A DNA stretch of 64,000 bases from Leptobrachium leishanense. Lineage: Eukaryota > Chordata > Amphibia > Anura > Megophryidae. Made by a program: the position numbers and the translations under genes. The DNA lies in contig CM019070.1 of NCBI GenBank assembly GCA_009667805.1, forward strand, positions 55,785,735 through 55,849,734, given 5' to 3'. The notes below the pieces were generated by a model that did not search any database, was not told where the DNA came from, and was given only the letters and a program-made list of their open reading frames with translations. This document shows, piece after piece, positions 58,891-64,000 of the stretch (positions are counted from its first letter, which is position 1; each line of letters starts with the position of its first letter).

Positions 58891-61800
58891 TATCTCCTGA
58901 GCATTTAATATTATATGTGAATAGTAATATTTGAGATGTTAATGTATTTATTTCGCCATATGGCCTTTGTTGACTTTGTAATAAAAGCTCTGAAATGTAT
59001 ATTTTGCATTAAGTTTGAATTAATGTCTGATCATTTTCATCCAGCATATTTTTGGCATTGAAATAACAGACTATCATTGTAATAACGCACAAGGGAGGCC
59101 CCACAGTGCTGCCACAGTGCTGCCCGCTGAATCCAGCTCTTCAAATTTACTGTGGCTGCCAAGGTCAGAGGTAAAAGGATTAGACAAGTCTAATTTGGCC
59201 CTTGGGGTTTGTACTGTGGATTCAGCTTTTATATTTGTATATTTTTAATAGGGCTCTGCTGATGGGAATGTTTCTAACTTTCTAGCTTTTTTTTATTTTT
59301 TTTCAATAGGACACAACAGGCTTACTTTATAGTTAATAAATACATGCCAAAGGGGGCTGCATCGTTCAGCCACCCAAGAAGTGTTTTACTGGGCTAATAA
59401 AACAAACTACAGAGTTCCTTTATAATTAGTTTCATAGCACAAGATGACTCTTGTATAAAAACATCATGTATGGATCTAATGACATCATGTCTGCTTTTGT
59501 ACCTGCAGTTTAATTACTGCTTTTAACAACACAAAAACAAGGCAGTCTCTTGCTTTTTAATTTATCGATGGTATGCGTGTAAGAGTTATCTTATGAATTT
59601 CATTACCGTGTTTGTTTTATGTGTCTAAATTCTTCAATGGCTAAAATTAGAACATCAGTTCAGGTTCTAAAATCAGTTAATTAATATGACACTAATTAAC
59701 AGAGACGCTCGGATTCCATTATACCATAAATAGGTGCTATTAACCTGCTATGGGGACACTCCAACAAACGTAACGTGCTTCATAAAAATTATAGTATTGG
59801 TCAATGTCCACATTTGCCCAAATTCATTGAACTCACAAGGTGTAGGCCATTAAATCTTCTGTCTCCTGTAACGAGCTCCATCCTGGGGTACGAGCCGCTT
59901 GCTATATATTCATCAGGTGACTCACACTAAACAGCCACATGTTACGTGCCATCCTCTGAACCCCTGAACCTGCATTCAGCATCTACAACTAGCTATCATC
60001 GCAGCATCCTGGAACCACCCTGGTGGTACACTTCATGTACTACTCCTCAGTAACCAGCACTGGTTCAGAAAGTAAATAGTTAAAACACCAAACACGTCAC
60101 ACCACACACCAAAATAAAGGCACCACGCCCCCTTCCTACTTCGCTTCATCGTTGTACTTCATCCCTCACAGAGAGAAGTGCTGTGCTGTGTTGCTCCTGA
60201 ACAACCCCAGCGTTGTCTTGTATCCCCATCCCAGTATCTGCTCCTGTGTTACCATCAACTTCAGACCACTCCCCATATCCTTGGATTCCTGTTCCAGCAA
60301 ACCGCACTCACCATCTTCAGCAATCTGGTCAGTCTGTTTTTCCCATCCACCTCCACCCATTCCTGTGTCTGTGCAGTATACTGCAACTTGGGCACAACCA
60401 TCCCCTCATACTCTGGTGCCACCCCGGTACCAGTACGTGACACCACACCACAAAAGAATTGAATCATCACTCTCAAGAAGCTTCTAGACAGGGCTGCCAT
60501 CAGAAACCTTGGGACCCCTTAATGAGCCTCTGGTCAGGGCCCCCTTAGGTCAGTTGCCCATTTCAGTAAACAAATTAAAAATATAGATTTTGCATCCTCT
60601 TCTGCTTTCCGTGTTTTACATTGAGTGGGATATATCCATGGTGGTCCATCGAGGGGAAAGAAAGTGTTCCCAGGTGGGAGAGCCCTTGGTCTGCACCTCT
60701 TCCTTATGCAGAACATACTATTCGCTCCCTCATTGATGAGTCGGAGTGCCCTTACCAGCCCCAGATGTCACAGCCCACTTGGAAATATGTTGGTTTTTGC
60801 GTAGACCAGACCTGAGTGGCATGCAGGATCTCTTACCCCTGTGGCACTTAGACAAGCTGCACAAGGTTTGGCAAGGACCAGGGATCTCTGATGCCACTGG
60901 GCCTATGAACATATCATGGCCTTTCACACCCCCTGTTGGTGGCCCTGCTTATGGTAGTCATCGAACCAAAGGAAATGCTGCTGCAGAGACTCAAGACCAA
61001 CCTTGGACCTTGTGAGGCCCAACATATAATTGTGTCCAGGAACTTACAACCACAAATATACTGGAAGGCTTCCCCGGTGTCCATGATTTAATCACATAGT
61101 CTGGCATTTCTTCTCACTGAACAGTAAAAGCTCTTTGAATTTTCTCTGAATGCCCTTTTATTTTTTTGTGAGTGACTGGAGGAAGCTCTAGATGTCGATC
61201 ACGCATCATGTAGACCTGAACCAGAAATATTTGGTGCCTACACTTTATATTGCAGCTGTTCAGAGATTATGTAAATTTGTGCCTCTCCCTGAACAGGTCC
61301 ACACTGTTGGCTATTTGCTACGATCCAGCAGAATATGGATATGATGTCATATTTTTGACTTCCCCAAAAGATATCGCATCATAGGAGGAAGTAATGACAG
61401 CACAAAGTAGAGAGGGACGTGCTGCTCACTTTTACTCCAACACCAACACATCATTCAAGTGAGAATGTGATAAAGAGGAGAATTGTAGTAGAAAGATGGA
61501 GATATAATAAGTGGTCACAGTAAATATTATTATGAGCAAATATGAATCAAGGTGCTGAGATATGGGACTAAAGGTTTAGTAATTGATATTCATAAGTTTA
61601 ATGATATGGAGATAGGGGTCTGATTTTATGAGAGAGCCATGAGATGGATGAAGAGAGATGTATGAAGGGAGATAGAATGTAAACAGCAAGAGAAAAACTG
61701 GTTAACATTATGTATAAATATGTGTAGAAAAGAGAATTATTGGCAGAAAGTGAGTGAAATGGAAGGGACTGAATATGAGATAATGAGAGACAAGTTGAAT

Positions 61801-62700
61801 GGACCAATATGTCAACTGTATAATATTATAAAAGAGACAAATCTGAGCTGCATTTTGTTAGAGTTTTGAGAATTACATTTGAAATATAGATGGGGGAGTT
61901 ATATGGGGAGTTATGGGAGAGGCAATGGGTGGACAAGGATGGTGTGAAAGGAGGTGAGTGGGAAAACAGAGGGCCAAAGATATCAAGAAGCTGGAGGGGA
62001 ACAAGACGAAAATATGGAATTTGAAGCAACAAAGGGAATTTGGAAGACAAGAAATGTCATTTTCTGATTACACGCTTATAATTCAACTGAAACATTTGGA
62101 TCCTGAAAACATATAGTAATCATGATCAAATACATTTTGCAATGGAAAAGAAAGCATTATCTTATTTTCTTTCTCTTCCATTATCACATATACAATGCAG
62201 AACGCCGTAGTGTGTTTAAAAGTAAGGTCAAGTAATGTCTACTTGTGTTCCAGCTTTCAGTAAGAAAATAAGGAATAGCGAAGAGCATGAAAGTCAGGGT
62301 CTTATAAGGCACGGTGAATGGGAAAACTGAAGCACCTTTACCTGATAAGACTCTTCACAATCTGAGTCAATGATAGGGTGCTATGAAAATAGAGCAAACT
62401 GGTTTTGCTGGCTTTTGCCAGCAAGGTGATTTGATCTATCCAGGCTGTGCTCTCTGGAAAGCTATTGGCACATGACAAAAAATAGACAAAATATATTTTA
62501 ATATACTGTGTAAATGTTTTTAATGAAGAACATACATCGATGGAAGCACCAAGCTTGGTGCAAAATTGGCTGAAAGTACTTGTTCCAGCATTTTAAGTGA
62601 ACCTGTACAGGCCAGGTTCTCTTTCAATGCAATAGCTCATCCTGAGATGGATATCATTTTGGTCTTAAATTTCAATGCACTATGACATTCCTTGGTGAGA
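58891..62700. other. Unassigned intergenic DNA
   Basis: About 3.8 kb with no supported gene. 58900-59720 is AT-rich and unique-looking. 59870-60480 has LTR-like composition (a CTATATATTC word, an AATAAAGG word at 60113) but no defined ends. The frames at 60152-60487 and 60746-61015 have no recognisable domain. 61440-62060 is purine-rich. Confidence 0.45.
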
Positions 62701-62702
62701 TA

Positions 62703-64000
<1,298 letters not shown>

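Noticed and set aside
60152..61015. Possible host exons at 60152-60487 and 60621-61015
   Set aside because: There are no clear splice sites or recognisable domains, and overlapping frames on both strands are equally long.

Overview
The window is vertebrate nuclear DNA with no host protein-coding gene that I can recognise. It is AT-rich, non-coding and packed with transposable elements and tandem repeats. The mixture points to an amphibian, most likely a frog: L2/CR1-type retroposon tails ending in (AAT)n, several hAT families, families of palindromic MITEs with 3-bp duplications, Tc1-like elements, an L1-clade LINE, a Penelope-like fragment and long TATC satellites. The species call is inference; the element classes are seen directly from ends, target-site duplications (TSDs) and protein motifs.

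Layout. 1-5.2 kb: remnants and small MITEs, three with exact 3-bp TSDs. 6.4-9.1 kb: a nested stack. A hAT element with a perfect 8-bp TSD contains a second element (itself holding two MITEs) and a 945-bp solo LTR. 9.1-13.4 kb: a 750-bp MITE, a long hairpin, and a local duplication whose first copy was hit by an L2-type tail, which was then hit by a hAT element. 14.6-15.4 kb: an L2-type 3' end. 15.56-24.09 kb: an 8.5-kb hAT transposon with a broken BED-finger/hATC transposase, tandem arrays at both ends, a 1.43-kb internal duplication and two twin MITE insertions. 25.4-25.7 kb: a Penelope-like palindrome with a 15-bp TSD. 27-31 kb: an L1-like tail, an L2 copy and an unidentified poly-A retroelement with a 292-codon ORF. 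34-37 kb: nested MITEs, minisatellites and a degenerate TATC/CATC satellite. 38-46 kb: more DNA-transposon families, including a 557-bp TTAA-flanked element made almost wholly of hairpins. 47.07-58.9 kb: one TATC/TACCTGTAA satellite split by a full-length 5.87-kb L1 and by a tandemly duplicated Tc1 element. 62.7 kb to the end: a third Tc1 copy, cut by the window edge.

The only long uninterrupted genes are the two 344-codon Tc1 transposases on the minus strand. The L1 has both ORFs split by single-base indels. The hAT and third Tc1 transposases are pseudogenes. The parts do not form a pathway; what they record is an order of insertions. I found no CRISPR array, operon, rRNA or tRNA. The most notable points are the satellite-mediated duplication of a whole Tc1 element, the indel-only divergence of the hAT internal duplication (possibly an assembly problem), the hairpin-rich TTAA element, and the unidentified 292-codon ORF.
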